Notes: generated from the letters alone by a model not told the origin. A DNA stretch of 64,000 bases from Paenibacillus sp. PCH8 (GCF_002968835.1 NZ_PKQK01000003.1:372001-436000), one strand, 5' to 3'; shown: positions 24,275 through 33,580, counted from the stretch's first letter. A program made the numbers and translations.

Positions 24275-26277
24275 GCCTTTGTCCTCCCCTTCGGTTTAAG
24301 CGTATTACTCTCTTTTTTGGTACTCGATTTTGAACTGACGGAAGCGACACTTGCAGGTGACTCATCCGTTTTCCGGCGCGTGTTCTTTTTTAGGATTACG
24401 ATGCTTAGCGGGGGCAAATCCAATTCGAGACTATGCGGATGCCCATGAAAAGGAATTTTTTCGGTAGGTAGCTGCATATCATTAATTGTGCCTGATCCAC
24501 CGTAATCGGAATGATCACTGTTCAGAATTTCGGTATACATACCGGGACGCATGACACCAATCCGGTAACGCTCCCGCTTGACCGGCTGAAAGTTAATAAG
24601 CACAAGGAGTGTATCCGCAGGTTTTTTTCCTTTGCGTACATATGAAATGACACTCTGATCCTGATCATCCGGAGTGATCCATTCATAACCGTCCAAGGAA
24701 TGATCAAGCTCCCACAAAGCTTTTTCGCCCAAGTAGAGGTTCGACAGTTCACGCTCAAACTTATGCAAGTTGCGGTGACTGTCATAGTCCAGCAAGAACC
24801 AGTCCAGTTGATCTTCGTCTTTCCATTCGATGAACTGGCCAAAATCTCCACCCATAAACAGCAGCTTTTTCCCTGGGAAAGTCATAAAATAGCCCAGAAA
24901 AGCACGCATACCAGCAAACTTCTGCTCATATGTTCCTGGCATCTTATCGAGAAGCGATTTTTTGCCATGAACAACCTCGTCATGAGACAGAGGAAGCACA
25001 TAATTTTCAGCAAAGGAGTATACGACCGGGAAAGTCAGCAAATGATGTTTGGAAGGACGCTCGTGAAAATCAGTCTCCATATAATCAAGCGTATCGTTCA
25101 TCCAGCCCATGTTCCATTTGTAGTTGAAACCCAGACCGCCTTCATCTACAGGCAAAGTTACCATTGGCCATGCACTGGATTCTTCAGCCATCATCAATGC
25201 ATAAGGATAATACTTGAACACTGTCTCATTCAGTTGCTGCAAAAAGGCTACAGCTTCTTTGTTCTCAAGACCGCCTTCATCATTGGTTTGGTATTGTCCT
25301 GGCTTTTTCTCAAAATCAAGCCGAAGCATGCTCGTAACCGCATCAACACGAAGTCCGTCAAAATGATACATCTCCATCCAATACAATGCATTGGAGATCA
25401 AAAATGAACGAATCTCAGGTTTTGAGTAGTCAAAGCTAAGTGTACCCCAGCCTGGTTTCTCGGCTAACATCGGGTCTGCGTATTCATAAAGGGGGGTCCC
25501 ATCAAACATACGCAAACCATGAGCATCTTTGGCAAAATGTGCAGGTACCCAATCGAGCAGTACGCCAATTCCAGCCTGATGCAGTGTATCCACCAGATAC
25601 ATCAGATCTTTCGGATGCCCGTAACGACTCGTTGGCGCGTAAAACCCTGTATTCTGGTATCCCCACGAAAGGTCATAGGGATGCTCACTAAGGGGCATCA
25701 TCTCAACATGAGTATATTTCATTTCTAATAAGTAAGGAACGATCAAATCAGCCATCTCGCGGTAACTATAGAGGCTGCCATCTTCTTTGCGCTTCCAGGT
25801 TCCCATATGCATTTCGTAAATATGTAATGGCTTGTTATATAAGGCTCGTTGTTTACGTCTCCAAGCCCCATCATTCCATTTGTACCCTTCGATTGAACTG
25901 GTGACAGAGGCTGTTTGAGGGCGAACCTCCGCTTGAAACGCGTATGGGTCCGCTTTAAGCAACTCTGTTCCATCTTCCGTTAATATACGGAACTTGTATA
26001 AAGTTCCTTCACTGATTTCCGGAAAAAAACGACTCCAAAATCCTGAATCGGGTATCTTATATAAAGGTTCCTTTTCGCCTTTCCATCCATTACGGTCCAG
26101 AGCCAGTCCTACTTCTGCGGCATTTGGTGCCCACACGGTAAAACGGTAGCCCTGACGGTGATCGTAAGTCTCAGGCTGTGCGCCCAACATTCGATAACTG
26201 TGATGAAGGTTACCTTCGTGAAATAAATAAATATGCTCCGACAAAATGTCCGGGTGTGCCAATGGTTGAATAGCCAA
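24271..26277 (-). CDS. glgB: 1,4-alpha-glucan branching enzyme GlgB
   Basis: A 668-residue branching enzyme of family GH13. An N-terminal carbohydrate-binding module (about residues 20-110, 'GYRFTVWAPNAAEVGLALDRN') precedes the (beta/alpha)8 barrel with 'YTHVEMMPLSEHPYDLSWGYQNTGFYAPTSRYG', nucleophile aspartate in 'FDGLRVDAV', acid/base glutamate in 'LMMAEESSAWP' and 'LPLSHDEVVHGKKSL'. The last 40 residues are a Lys/Ser/Thr-rich low-complexity tail not typical of the family core. It makes alpha-1,6 branches in glycogen. It is cotranscribed with glgA and divergent from glgC. Confidence 0.95.
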   Translation of the reverse strand: MAIQPLAHPDILSEHIYLFHEGNLHHSYRMLGAQPETYDHRQGYRFTVWAPNAAEVGLALDRNGWKGEKEPLYKIPDSGFWSRFFPEISEGTLYKFRILTEDGTELLKADPYAFQAEVRPQTASVTSSIEGYKWNDGAWRRKQRALYNKPLHIYEMHMGTWKRKEDGSLYSYREMADLIVPYLLEMKYTHVEMMPLSEHPYDLSWGYQNTGFYAPTSRYGHPKDLMYLVDTLHQAGIGVLLDWVPAHFAKDAHGLRMFDGTPLYEYADPMLAEKPGWGTLSFDYSKPEIRSFLISNALYWMEMYHFDGLRVDAVTSMLRLDFEKKPGQYQTNDEGGLENKEAVAFLQQLNETVFKYYPYALMMAEESSAWPMVTLPVDEGGLGFNYKWNMGWMNDTLDYMETDFHERPSKHHLLTFPVVYSFAENYVLPLSHDEVVHGKKSLLDKMPGTYEQKFAGMRAFLGYFMTFPGKKLLFMGGDFGQFIEWKDEDQLDWFLLDYDSHRNLHKFERELSNLYLGEKALWELDHSLDGYEWITPDDQDQSVISYVRKGKKPADTLLVLINFQPVKRERYRIGVMRPGMYTEILNSDHSDYGGSGTINDMQLPTEKIPFHGHPHSLELDLPPLSIVILKKNTRRKTDESPASVASVSSKSSTKKESNTLKPKGRTKA

Positions 26278-26470
26278 GAAATCACCTTCTTCTCAAGAAA
26301 ATAGATATAACAGTTATCATTACCCCATTCTAGCCAAGTTGAAAAGAAAAATGCTGTGTTTAAAAAAATGTTGTATTTTTTCAGAATTTTTACAGTAAAC
26401 ATCGTTTCACATGCTCCACTATACGTTTATGTATGTACTACACTGCACAATATTTTGGGAGGGAACGATT

Positions 26471-27697
26471 ATGTTTAATAAAGATTGCATCGCTATGCTG
26501 TTGGCGGGAGGAGAAGGGAAGCGATTAGCTCCTTTAACCTCAAGTATCGCAAAACCCGCTGTACCGTTTGGCGGGCATTACCGGATCATCGATTTTCCTC
26601 TCAGTAACTGCGTTAACTCAGGGATTGACACTGTAGGTGTATTAACGCAGTATCAAGCGGAGTCATTGCACGATCACATTGGTGGAGGAGAACCTTGGGG
26701 ATATGGCAACTCGAATGAGGCGGGAATCTCCTTGCTTCCATCTTATCATACAGGAAATGACGAATACTTGGGAACGGCGGATGCTATTTATAAAAATATT
26801 GACTATATTGATCAACAAAACCCCGAAAATGTTCTAATTTTGTCGGGTGACCATATTTATCACATGAATTATCGTGAAATGCTGGACGCTCACCAGACCA
26901 ACGATGCAGCAGCAACTATTTCGGTTATGGAAGTGCCTTGGGATGAAGCACATCGCTTTGGCATCATGGCTGCAGATGCGGATCTGCGTGTAACCGAGTT
27001 TGCCGAGAAGCCAGCTGAACCGAAAAGTAATCTGGCTTCCATGGGCATATACATGTTCAAATGGGATTACCTGAAACGACATCTAATGGAAGATGCCGCT
27101 AACCCGGCATCCAGCCATGACTTCGGTAAAGATGTTATCCCCCAAATGTTGAATGAGAATAGCCCCCTCTTTGTCTATAACTTTAATGGTTATTGGAAAG
27201 ATGTGGGTACAGTTAAAAGTCTGTGGGACGCACACATGGATCTATTGCATAACGAGCAAGACTGGAGTCTGCAAAAAGAGAACTGGCCGATGTTTACACG
27301 CGACTGGCGCTCCAAACCAAGTTCTTACAAAGCTAGACATACGAAAATTGAACATGTGACTTCCATGATCCACGACTCTTGCGCTATTGAAGGCCGTGCA
27401 GAGCGTTCCGTGATCTTCTGCGGTGCTGAAGTGGGTAAGGGTTCTGATGTGAAAGACAGCGTCGTTATGCCGAACGCCCGCATAGGCCGTGGAGTTCACA
27501 TCGAACGCGCCATCATTGGTGAAGGCGCAATTATCAAAGACGGTGCGATTGTTAAGGGTACAGGGGATGAGATTGTCGTCGTTGGGCCTAACGAGATCGT
27601 CTCTGCCAAGCCAGCTGTACGGACACAGCCTGTACGTATGTTGAAAGATGTCTATGAGAAGACAGGTCGTCTGCGTGCTGGTGAACTTTCTTCATAA
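26471..27697 (+). CDS. glgC: Glucose-1-phosphate adenylyltransferase GlgC
   Basis: A 408-residue ADP-glucose pyrophosphorylase. The nucleotidyltransferase domain begins with '[16 protein letters not shown]' and '[26 protein letters not shown]', followed by '[11 protein letters not shown]' and 'ITEFAEKP'-like '[21 protein letters not shown]'. The C-terminal part is a left-handed beta-helix of hexapeptide repeats ('[27 protein letters not shown]'). It supplies ADP-glucose for glgA. ATG 26471 follows GGGAGGGAACGATT. It is transcribed away from glgBA; no glgD or glgP is adjacent, unlike the B. subtilis glgBCDAP operon. Confidence 0.95.
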   Translation: MFNKDCIAMLLAGGEGKRLAPLTSSIAKPAVPFGGHYRIIDFPLSNCVNSGIDTVGVLTQYQAESLHDHIGGGEPWGYGNSNEAGISLLPSYHTGNDEYLGTADAIYKNIDYIDQQNPENVLILSGDHIYHMNYREMLDAHQTNDAAATISVMEVPWDEAHRFGIMAADADLRVTEFAEKPAEPKSNLASMGIYMFKWDYLKRHLMEDAANPASSHDFGKDVIPQMLNENSPLFVYNFNGYWKDVGTVKSLWDAHMDLLHNEQDWSLQKENWPMFTRDWRSKPSSYKARHTKIEHVTSMIHDSCAIEGRAERSVIFCGAEVGKGSDVKDSVVMPNARIGRGVHIERAIIGEGAIIKDGAIVKGTGDEIVVVGPNEIVSAKPAVRTQPVRMLKDVYEKTGRLRAGELSS

Positions 27698-27708
27698 TAT
27701 ATACAGAG

Positions 27709-27742
27709 AAAAAGGCGAGCCTTGGATGGCTCGCCTTTTTTT
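27709..27742 (+). terminator. Intrinsic terminator of glgC
   Basis: AAAAAGGCGAGCC at 27709-27721 pairs with GGCTCGCCTTTTTTT at 27728-27742 across a six-base loop, with seven T residues. Confidence 0.95.
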
Positions 27743-27807
27743 ATGTTGATATAATTGTTTGAATGTGAATGTTCAATCATCATTGTAGAAAAGTTTCTTT
27801 TACATAT

Positions 27808-29307
27808 TTAAGACTTTTCTAAATCCGATTTAACATCGGTTACTGTTCGCTCTTTTGTATCTTCTGGATTAGCAGACGTGGTTACAGATTCCTCTATACC
27901 CATCTCCTCAGCCACAGCCGGTAATGTAACCGTAACCGTTGTCCCTGATCCCAGTTCACTTTGCATCGTAATGGTTCCCTCATGTAGCTCCACCAGTTCC
28001 TGTGTAATCGCAAGTCCCAATCCCGTTCCCCCATTTTGATGATTCACCTGGAAGAAGCGGTCCCTGACCTTAATCAGGTGTTCTTCACTGATTCCGATAC
28101 CCGTGTCCTGAACAGCAGCAATAATCTGGCCATTCTCTTCCTTCAGGGACAAGAAGATCCAGGAATTTTCATGTGAAAATTTGATCGCATTATCCACAAC
28201 ATTCAAGAACACTTGTTTCAGTCGGTTGCCATCTCCATGCACGTTATAAGAACGAGTCTCATCCGTTTCCAACTTGAGATGAACCTGTTTTTGTTCCGCT
28301 TTAGCCCAGACATTCAACATCGTTTCCTGCACAATTTCACGAATATTAACTGTGCCTTTCACTAGCTTCATCTGATTCTGCTGCAATTTGGAGAAATCGA
28401 GCATCTCCTCAACCAGTCCAATCAGTCGTTCGGTTTCCTTGGCAATGATCCCCATTCCGATTCGGGTTTCGTCTGGATCATAACCGCCCGAGTCCAGTGT
28501 CTCGCTCCAGCCCTTAATACTAGTCAGAGGTGTTCTTAATTCATGTGAAATCGAAGAGATAAAATCATCCTTGATCTGGTTACTGCGTACGATTTCATGT
28601 GCCATGAAATTAAGCGTCGATGCCAATTCGCCGAGTTCGTGCTTATAGTTCCCCTTAACCCGGACATCCAGCCGTCCTCTGGCCATTTGAGCAGATACTG
28701 CAGTGATGTTGTTGATTGGACGTACAATGGAATTCGCCATTCCAATACTGATGATCAACACAATCGCAAGCACGGCAACACCGACCGCAATCGCAAGCAT
28801 TCCCATATTCAGCAGCTTGGAATTCACATTTTCCAGTGATGTCAGATATCGAATAACATAGGTATTTTCGCCGCCCAGGTCAAACTTGTGTGAGACGGCC
28901 ATTACGGATTCTCCCGTACCTGGTTGTCTTCCAATCCAACGCCCCATATCCCCGTTCAAAGCCTGCATGATATCACTTGTTTGCAGCACAGCTCGGTCAG
29001 ATTCAAAAGCCGTCGAACTTGCCAATACGCGCCCGTTCAGATCCAAAATCTCCAATTCAGTGTTGGACAAAGCCAAATTAACAATGAGTCTGGACAGATT
29101 ATTGCCATCTTCGGTGTTATTCTCACGGGCAATCGGCTCGAAAAAGTCTTTTGAATTGGAAATATGGGTACTAATCGTATTGTAGATACTTTCATAATAA
29201 TACCTTTGTACAGCCAACATAAATACGAATTCGACCAACAGCAGAGCAAGGAAAACTACAAAGAAATAATGTAGTACGATCTGCCGTGTAATGCCTTTTT
29301 TAATCAT
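27808..29307 (-). CDS. Sensor histidine kinase
   Basis: A 499-residue membrane sensor kinase. A first membrane helix (about 11-33) and a second (about 165-190) enclose an extracytoplasmic sensor domain of about 130 residues. A HAMP domain follows ('ANSIVRPINNITAVSAQMARGRLDVRVKG'), then the HisKA helix with the phosphorylated histidine in 'SSISHELRTPLTSIKGW' and the HATPase with 'VVDNAIKFSH' (N box), 'DTGIGISEEH' (G1) and 'GGTGLGLAI' (G2). ATG 29307 overlaps the response regulator stop as ATGA, so the pair is translationally coupled. It belongs to the operon of ABC ATPase, lipoprotein and regulator, and probably senses an envelope signal. Confidence 0.93.
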   Translation of the reverse strand: MIKKGITRQIVLHYFFVVFLALLLVEFVFMLAVQRYYYESIYNTISTHISNSKDFFEPIARENNTEDGNNLSRLIVNLALSNTELEILDLNGRVLASSTAFESDRAVLQTSDIMQALNGDMGRWIGRQPGTGESVMAVSHKFDLGGENTYVIRYLTSLENVNSKLLNMGMLAIAVGVAVLAIVLIISIGMANSIVRPINNITAVSAQMARGRLDVRVKGNYKHELGELASTLNFMAHEIVRSNQIKDDFISSISHELRTPLTSIKGWSETLDSGGYDPDETRIGMGIIAKETERLIGLVEEMLDFSKLQQNQMKLVKGTVNIREIVQETMLNVWAKAEQKQVHLKLETDETRSYNVHGDGNRLKQVFLNVVDNAIKFSHENSWIFLSLKEENGQIIAAVQDTGIGISEEHLIKVRDRFFQVNHQNGGTGLGLAITQELVELHEGTITMQSELGSGTTVTVTLPAVAEEMGIEESVTTSANPEDTKERTVTDVKSDLEKS

Positions 29308-30002
29308 TGCTCCCGGCCCTTCCATTTGTACCCGTGACCCCACACAGTCTGCAGGTATTCAGGCTCGGAAGGGTTGTTCTCAATTTTCTGACGTAGACGA
29401 CGAATGTTGACATCCACAATTTTGGGATCACCCATATACTCTTTGCCCCATACGTGATCTAACAACACATCACGGCTGAGCGGAGTATTTTCTTTTTCCA
29501 GGAAAAACTGAATCAAGGAAAATTCTGTTGGGGTTAACTCGATCGCTTCATTCTGTTTCTTGAATTGCTTCGAGATCAGATCCAGTGAAAATGGCCCGGA
29601 CTGGAACGTGACCTTCGCCGCAGTTTCCCGGTGCACGTTCACTCGACGTAACAATGACTGGATACGCGCAATCAGCTCTGTAGGACTGAAAGGCTTGCTT
29701 ACGTGATCATCTGCACCGACAGAGAGAGCGTATACTTTATCCTGTTCCTGAACTTTGGCCGTCAAGAAGATGATACCCAGACGTTCGTTGGTTTCACGGA
29801 TCCGACGACATACCTCAAATCCATCAATACCAGGTACCATGACATCCAGCAGAGCCAGATCAATGTCCGGTACTGTTTGCAATATGCGAAGCGCTTCGTG
29901 GCCATCACCCGCTTCAAGCACTTCGAATCCGTTTCTCTTTAAATTAATCACTATAAAACTGCGGATGGATTCTTCATCCTCAAGAATAAGTACTTTACTC
30001 AT
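29304..30002 (-). CDS. OmpR-family response regulator
   Basis: A 232-residue two-component regulator. The receiver domain has acidic residues in 'ILEDEES', the phosphorylated aspartate D53 in 'LALLDVMVPG', T in 'IIFLTAK' and K in 'VSKPFSP'. The C-terminal winged helix ends with 'DVNIRRLRQKIENNPSEPEYLQTVWGHGYKW', typical of OmpR/PhoB. It is cotranscribed with the downstream kinase and overlaps the end of the upstream lipoprotein gene by 8 bp, which ties all of these genes into one regulon unit. Its DNA target is not identifiable from this window. Confidence 0.94.
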   Translation of the reverse strand: MSKVLILEDEESIRSFIVINLKRNGFEVLEAGDGHEALRILQTVPDIDLALLDVMVPGIDGFEVCRRIRETNERLGIIFLTAKVQEQDKVYALSVGADDHVSKPFSPTELIARIQSLLRRVNVHRETAAKVTFQSGPFSLDLISKQFKKQNEAIELTPTEFSLIQFFLEKENTPLSRDVLLDHVWGKEYMGDPKIVDVNIRRLRQKIENNPSEPEYLQTVWGHGYKWKGREQ

Positions 30003-31332
30003 TAAGTTCTCCCTTTCTATTCAGCTGAGAAGTATTGCTCAGTGCATCTTTACCCGCCTCTGATTGAGCTACTCGTGAAGCAATAACCCGATCTTTGGTT
30101 CGTGTAATTTCCTTCCAGCTTTTACCCTTTTCCTGTTCCCACTGTGAAAGGGTGAAATATTTGATCTCTGCCACGGTTTCGTCCGTATCAATCATTTTAA
30201 ATCGAATATACTTATCCTTCTCCGATTTCGTGTCAATGGTGATTTTGCCATACCATTCTGGCTTGAGGTTTAAATGAAATAAATCCGCATCATCTCGAAA
30301 TTGAAATGACACAAATGTCTTACCGTCTTTGCCATCCCACTGATAATAGGTATAGAACCACAACCGAGAGTCAAAAACGTAATGCTCCCAATCTTTTGGC
30401 GTTTCTCTAAGTCCAAACTCAATAATACCATCATTGTTGACATCACCGCTTAAAATTTTGTCATCTCTATATGTTTGGTCCGGTGATTTGAAAGCATTCA
30501 CTAACTTGTTATCCTTAACGTACATCATTTGCGAGAAAGAACTTCGATCATCGAGTTCAGCATCCAGTACAATCCCCATTTTCCCTTCGGAAATTTCTCC
30601 GCCAAGCGCACTATAAACCTCTTTAACGGTATAATCGGTCTGCACCCGATCCACTTCCTTGAAGCTGCCATCTTCGTACTGATATAATGCAATCGTTGCA
30701 AACCCGCTGTTGTTCAGCGAAACGATAACAAAATCGCTTTTGCCATCCCCACTCAAATCAAGTGTATTCCCCTGCGCATCGTCAATGATGTACTGGTTAT
30801 ATGGGACTCCACCTAGAACCTGCTCCAGTGCTCCACCTTTGTACGAATATGCAGTCAGAGCTTTCTGTTCCTGCAAACTGACGCCAAGAACAATATCCGG
30901 ATTTCCGTCATTCGTAATATCAAGTACTTTAAAGGATTGCAATTCATTACCTGGTACATCGAATGTGAGCTTTTTAACCCATGCGCCTCCCTGTTCTTCC
31001 AAAATCATGCCATGGATTCGTACATTCTCATTAGGTGTCTCATAAAAGACGATGGCTTCCCGAGTACCATCCCCATTCAGGTCTTCCACTCGAATCATAC
31101 TGGTATTATTCATGTCCTTGGGACGAATTAATGTACTCTCTGGCGGCAATTTAAGCTGAACCACGTTGTACAGTTTTTCCTTATCTGTAGACATCATTGG
31201 TTTTCTCATCAAACCTTTAGGGTCGCTTATGACTGTACATCCGCTCAGAACAGAACCAAGCATAATTGCCATTGTTCCTGCTGCCATGAAGCGTCCCCAA
31301 CGTGAATTAAACAATCTCATCACTCTTTTCAC
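29995..31332 (-). CDS. Lipoprotein with FG-GAP/VCBS-like repeats
   Basis: A 445-residue secreted lipoprotein. The signal peptide ends with the lipobox 'SVLSGC', making C32 the likely lipidated residue. The body contains four EF-hand-like or VCBS/FG-GAP-type calcium loops: 'DLNGDGTREA', 'DITNDGNPDIV', 'DLSGDGKSDF' and 'DVNNDGIIEF', separated by beta strands, as in integrin-type beta propellers. The start is the GTG at 31332, four bases after the ABC ATPase stop, or ATG 31320; neither has a strong ribosome site. It lies between a lone ABC ATPase and a two-component system, overlapping the latter by 8 bp. A role as extracellular sensor input to the kinase is attractive but unproved. Confidence 0.85.
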   Translation of the reverse strand: MKRVMRLFNSRWGRFMAAGTMAIMLGSVLSGCTVISDPKGLMRKPMMSTDKEKLYNVVQLKLPPESTLIRPKDMNNTSMIRVEDLNGDGTREAIVFYETPNENVRIHGMILEEQGGAWVKKLTFDVPGNELQSFKVLDITNDGNPDIVLGVSLQEQKALTAYSYKGGALEQVLGGVPYNQYIIDDAQGNTLDLSGDGKSDFVIVSLNNSGFATIALYQYEDGSFKEVDRVQTDYTVKEVYSALGGEISEGKMGIVLDAELDDRSSFSQMMYVKDNKLVNAFKSPDQTYRDDKILSGDVNNDGIIEFGLRETPKDWEHYVFDSRLWFYTYYQWDGKDGKTFVSFQFRDDADLFHLNLKPEWYGKITIDTKSEKDKYIRFKMIDTDETVAEIKYFTLSQWEQEKGKSWKEITRTKDRVIASRVAQSEAGKDALSNTSQLNRKGELNE

Positions 31333-31336
31333 TAGT

Positions 31337-32062
31337 TTAAATCTGGTTTTTTTCCTGTTGTGTCAGTCTCCGTCCACGAATATCAAAAGCAATCTTGCCG
31401 TCTGCCAATCCCCAGATCCGTGTGGCATGTTTCTCAGCAAGTTCAATAGGCAGTACTGCAATGACTGTTGCACGCTCTTCCTCACATAATTTACGCAGCG
31501 TTTCCATCACTGAATCTGCTGTATGAGGGTCAAGACCAATGACAGGTTCATCAGCCAAGACCACTTTGGCACCATGAGCAAGCGCTCTTGCAATCGCAAC
31601 ACGCTGTTTCTCACCGCCACTCAGCTTCTCTGCAGTTTGGTGTGCTTTATCCAATAATCCCAATCCTTCGAGATAATCCATGGCACCCATATAATCATCG
31701 GAACGTACCATTCCGGTTACCATTCTCCATAATGGAGTCTGTCCAGATCGTCCGATTAATACATTTTTAAGAGCTGTACGACGGGGATACAATTCCGGAT
31801 TCTGCTCCAAGTATGCCCATTCCCGTTTGATTTTCCTTTTCCCGGACCAGCCTTCTTTCATAATCTCGGCACCATCCACGGTAAAGCGGCCCGTATCCCA
31901 TTTCTCCATCATGGCCAGGCATTTGAGCAACATGCTTTTCCCGCTCCCGCTTGAGCCAACAATTGCAATCATCTCACCTTGTTGCATATCAAATCGAATA
32001 TCCCGCAGAACCGGAATACGGTCCACTCCAACGGATTTGCTCAAGTTCTCCACTCTGATCAT
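31337..32062 (-). CDS. ABC transporter ATP-binding protein without a permease
   Basis: A 241-residue ABC ATPase. Walker A is 'GSSGSGKSMLLKCLA', Q-loop 'AYLEQNPELYP', signature 'LSGGEKQRVAIARAL', Walker B 'VVLADEPVIGLDPHT'. The H-loop histidine position is unusual: 'IAVLPIELAEKHATRIWGL' has proline/leucine where most have 'VTHD', so hydrolysis may be altered. The fold most resembles phosphonate- or lipoprotein-export-type ATPases. No permease gene is adjacent; the next gene downstream is the VCBS-like lipoprotein, 4 bp away, and then a two-component system. It may be a regulatory or signalling ATPase or may use a permease encoded elsewhere. Confidence 0.87.
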   Translation of the reverse strand: MIRVENLSKSVGVDRIPVLRDIRFDMQQGEMIAIVGSSGSGKSMLLKCLAMMEKWDTGRFTVDGAEIMKEGWSGKRKIKREWAYLEQNPELYPRRTALKNVLIGRSGQTPLWRMVTGMVRSDDYMGAMDYLEGLGLLDKAHQTAEKLSGGEKQRVAIARALAHGAKVVLADEPVIGLDPHTADSVMETLRKLCEEERATVIAVLPIELAEKHATRIWGLADGKIAFDIRGRRLTQQEKNQI

Positions 32063-32109
32063 CGCGATGTCTCCTCTTGTCCATGTTTTTCCCTACCACT
32101 AGTGTACTC

Positions 32110-32129
32110 GGAAATGGACATCAATTTCC
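32110..32129. promoter_or_regulatory. GGAAAT-N8-ATTTCC inverted repeat upstream of the ABC ATPase operon
   Basis: GGAAAT at 32110-32115 and ATTTCC at 32124-32129 form an inverted repeat about 50 bp before the operon's first start codon. It could be an operator, perhaps for the operon's own response regulator. No clear -35/-10 pair was found around it. Confidence 0.3.
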
Positions 32130-32145
32130 ATGCGAACACCAGCTT

Positions 32146-33339
32146 CTATTTTAACACAGATTCGAATTCAGGTTTACGACGAAATAATACGCCTGCCGCC
32201 CCGAAAAGAAGGTACATGATTCCCAGCAAGCTAAACATGCTTCCGGGTGAAATCCAGTTAATCATTTGCCCCCCCAGATTGGGTCCGATCATGCTTCCAA
32301 TGGTAAAATGAAAGGACGCCACGACATTGGCTGCAGGCAACAATACTTTAGGCAGAATATCAGCGGCATAGGCAAGGCCCAGTGAGAAAAAGGAACCAAC
32401 CAGCCCACCAGCTATCGTCAATAATACAAGTGTCCACCAAAAATGTGTACCTGCGACCGGAACCAGCATGAAGATGATTCCCCCGCTGATGCCCGCAAAC
32501 ATTAATATCTTCTTTCTTCCATATCGGTCACTGAGCATACCCAAAGGTAGTTGAAGGAACAGACCTCCAATTCCGATAAAAGGAAGCAAAGATGAAATCT
32601 GATTGGCGTCAAATCCAATACGCAGACCGTATACAGGGAAATTACTATTCATCCCGGCCTCCATATATCCGTATAAGAGTGCAGGTAAAAGTGCATACCA
32701 AGCCCATGCCAGACTACGACGAAAGCGGCGTTCTGGCAGTTGGCCATGTTCTGCTTTTTCAGGCTTCGTATCCGGAAGCTTCATTAATACCAGGATAAGT
32801 ACTGCAGCGATACACACGAATAATACCCAGAAAGGAACGGCAGCACCGAATCCAAGCAACTTGATCCCCAAGGGACCAATGCTGAATCCCAGACCATAAG
32901 ACATACCATATAGCGATATGTACCTTCCCCGTTTTTCAGGCGCAGTAACGAGCAACACCCAGAGCTGCGCCGCATAATGAAGTGCACTGTCCCCGATTCC
33001 AACGACCAGGCGCAAGATAAACCATATTTTAATATCCGGGAAATACGGAAACAGAATCAAAGGAATCATGACCAATAACAGGCCGCCCATAATCAGCTTT
33101 TTGAATCCAAATGCTCCGAGTAGTCGTTCTGCGACCAATGTCATCGCAAAAGAGCCAACGTACAACGCCGCCGCATTCAACCCGTTTAAACCTGGTGAAA
33201 CCCCTTTTTGCTCCAAAAAAATCGAGAGTACAGGCAACAAGAGCCCCTGGCTGATCCCTGCTACGACGATAACCGTAATCAGAATTAGATAGTTGGATGT
33301 CGAGTGAGAGGTTTGGGGACTAGTAATCGACGATGACAC
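32146..33339 (-). CDS. MFS transporter
   Basis: A 398-residue major facilitator with about twelve hydrophobic segments. The motif-A loop between helices 2 and 3 is degenerate ('AERLLGAFGFKKLIMGG'), while its duplicate between helices 8 and 9 is clear: 'GMLSDRYGRKKILMFAG'. The central cytoplasmic loop is 'PDTKPEKAEHGQLPERRFRRS'. The start is the GTG at 33339, nine bases after AGGAGGA. MFS members of this size are mostly drug or metabolite exporters driven by protons. It is divergent from an ArsR-like regulator; a perfect TTGAAC/GTTCAA palindrome overlaps its probable promoter, consistent with local repression. Confidence 0.9.
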   Translation of the reverse strand: MSSSITSPQTSHSTSNYLILITVIVVAGISQGLLLPVLSIFLEQKGVSPGLNGLNAAALYVGSFAMTLVAERLLGAFGFKKLIMGGLLLVMIPLILFPYFPDIKIWFILRLVVGIGDSALHYAAQLWVLLVTAPEKRGRYISLYGMSYGLGFSIGPLGIKLLGFGAAVPFWVLFVCIAAVLILVLMKLPDTKPEKAEHGQLPERRFRRSLAWAWYALLPALLYGYMEAGMNSNFPVYGLRIGFDANQISSLLPFIGIGGLFLQLPLGMLSDRYGRKKILMFAGISGGIIFMLVPVAGTHFWWTLVLLTIAGGLVGSFFSLGLAYAADILPKVLLPAANVVASFHFTIGSMIGPNLGGQMINWISPGSMFSLLGIMYLLFGAAGVLFRRKPEFESVLK

Positions 33340-33413
33340 GAATTCATTCCTCCTGCGAGCACACAAAGAAAAATCGTCATCTCTGACGACTTTCATATGT
33401 TATAAATATAGTT

Positions 33414-33429
33414 TTGAACCACCGTTCAA
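33414..33429. promoter_or_regulatory. TTGAAC-N4-GTTCAA palindrome over the MFS promoter
   Basis: A perfect palindrome of six-base arms (33414-33419 and 33424-33429) lies between the divergent MFS and ArsR-like genes. The right arm read on the minus strand (TTGAAC) also serves as a plausible -35, with TTTATA 17 bases downstream. Binding here by the neighbouring regulator would block the MFS promoter. Other GTTCAA half-sites occur nearby at 33501 and 33575. Confidence 0.5.
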
Positions 33430-33500
33430 GCATCGGGACTTTGCCCGGACTTGAACATTATAGTGGACAACGCCCTGCAAAACAAGCCATAATAGAGGTT

Positions 33501-33580
33501 GTTCAAAAAGTTTACTTTTGATTACGAATCATGCCTAGCGGCATCATCAGCTTCGAAGATGAAAACCAGACTTTTTGAAC
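33501..33580. repeat. 80-bp long imperfect palindrome, candidate dispersed repeat
   Basis: The ends GTTCAAAAAGT (33501-33511) and ACTTTTTGAAC (33570-33580) are perfect complements, and the inside keeps pairing with gaps down to a central ATGCC/GGCAT hairpin around TAGC (33531-33545). The whole would fold as one long hairpin. It resembles short palindromic repeats that I recall from Paenibacillus intergenic regions, but copy number cannot be checked in this window, where only this copy was seen. It lies upstream of the ArsR-like gene. Confidence 0.55.

Noticed and set aside
24700..25407. 235-codon open frame on the plus strand within glgB
   Set aside because: It is antisense to the conserved catalytic barrel of GlgB and resembles no known protein.
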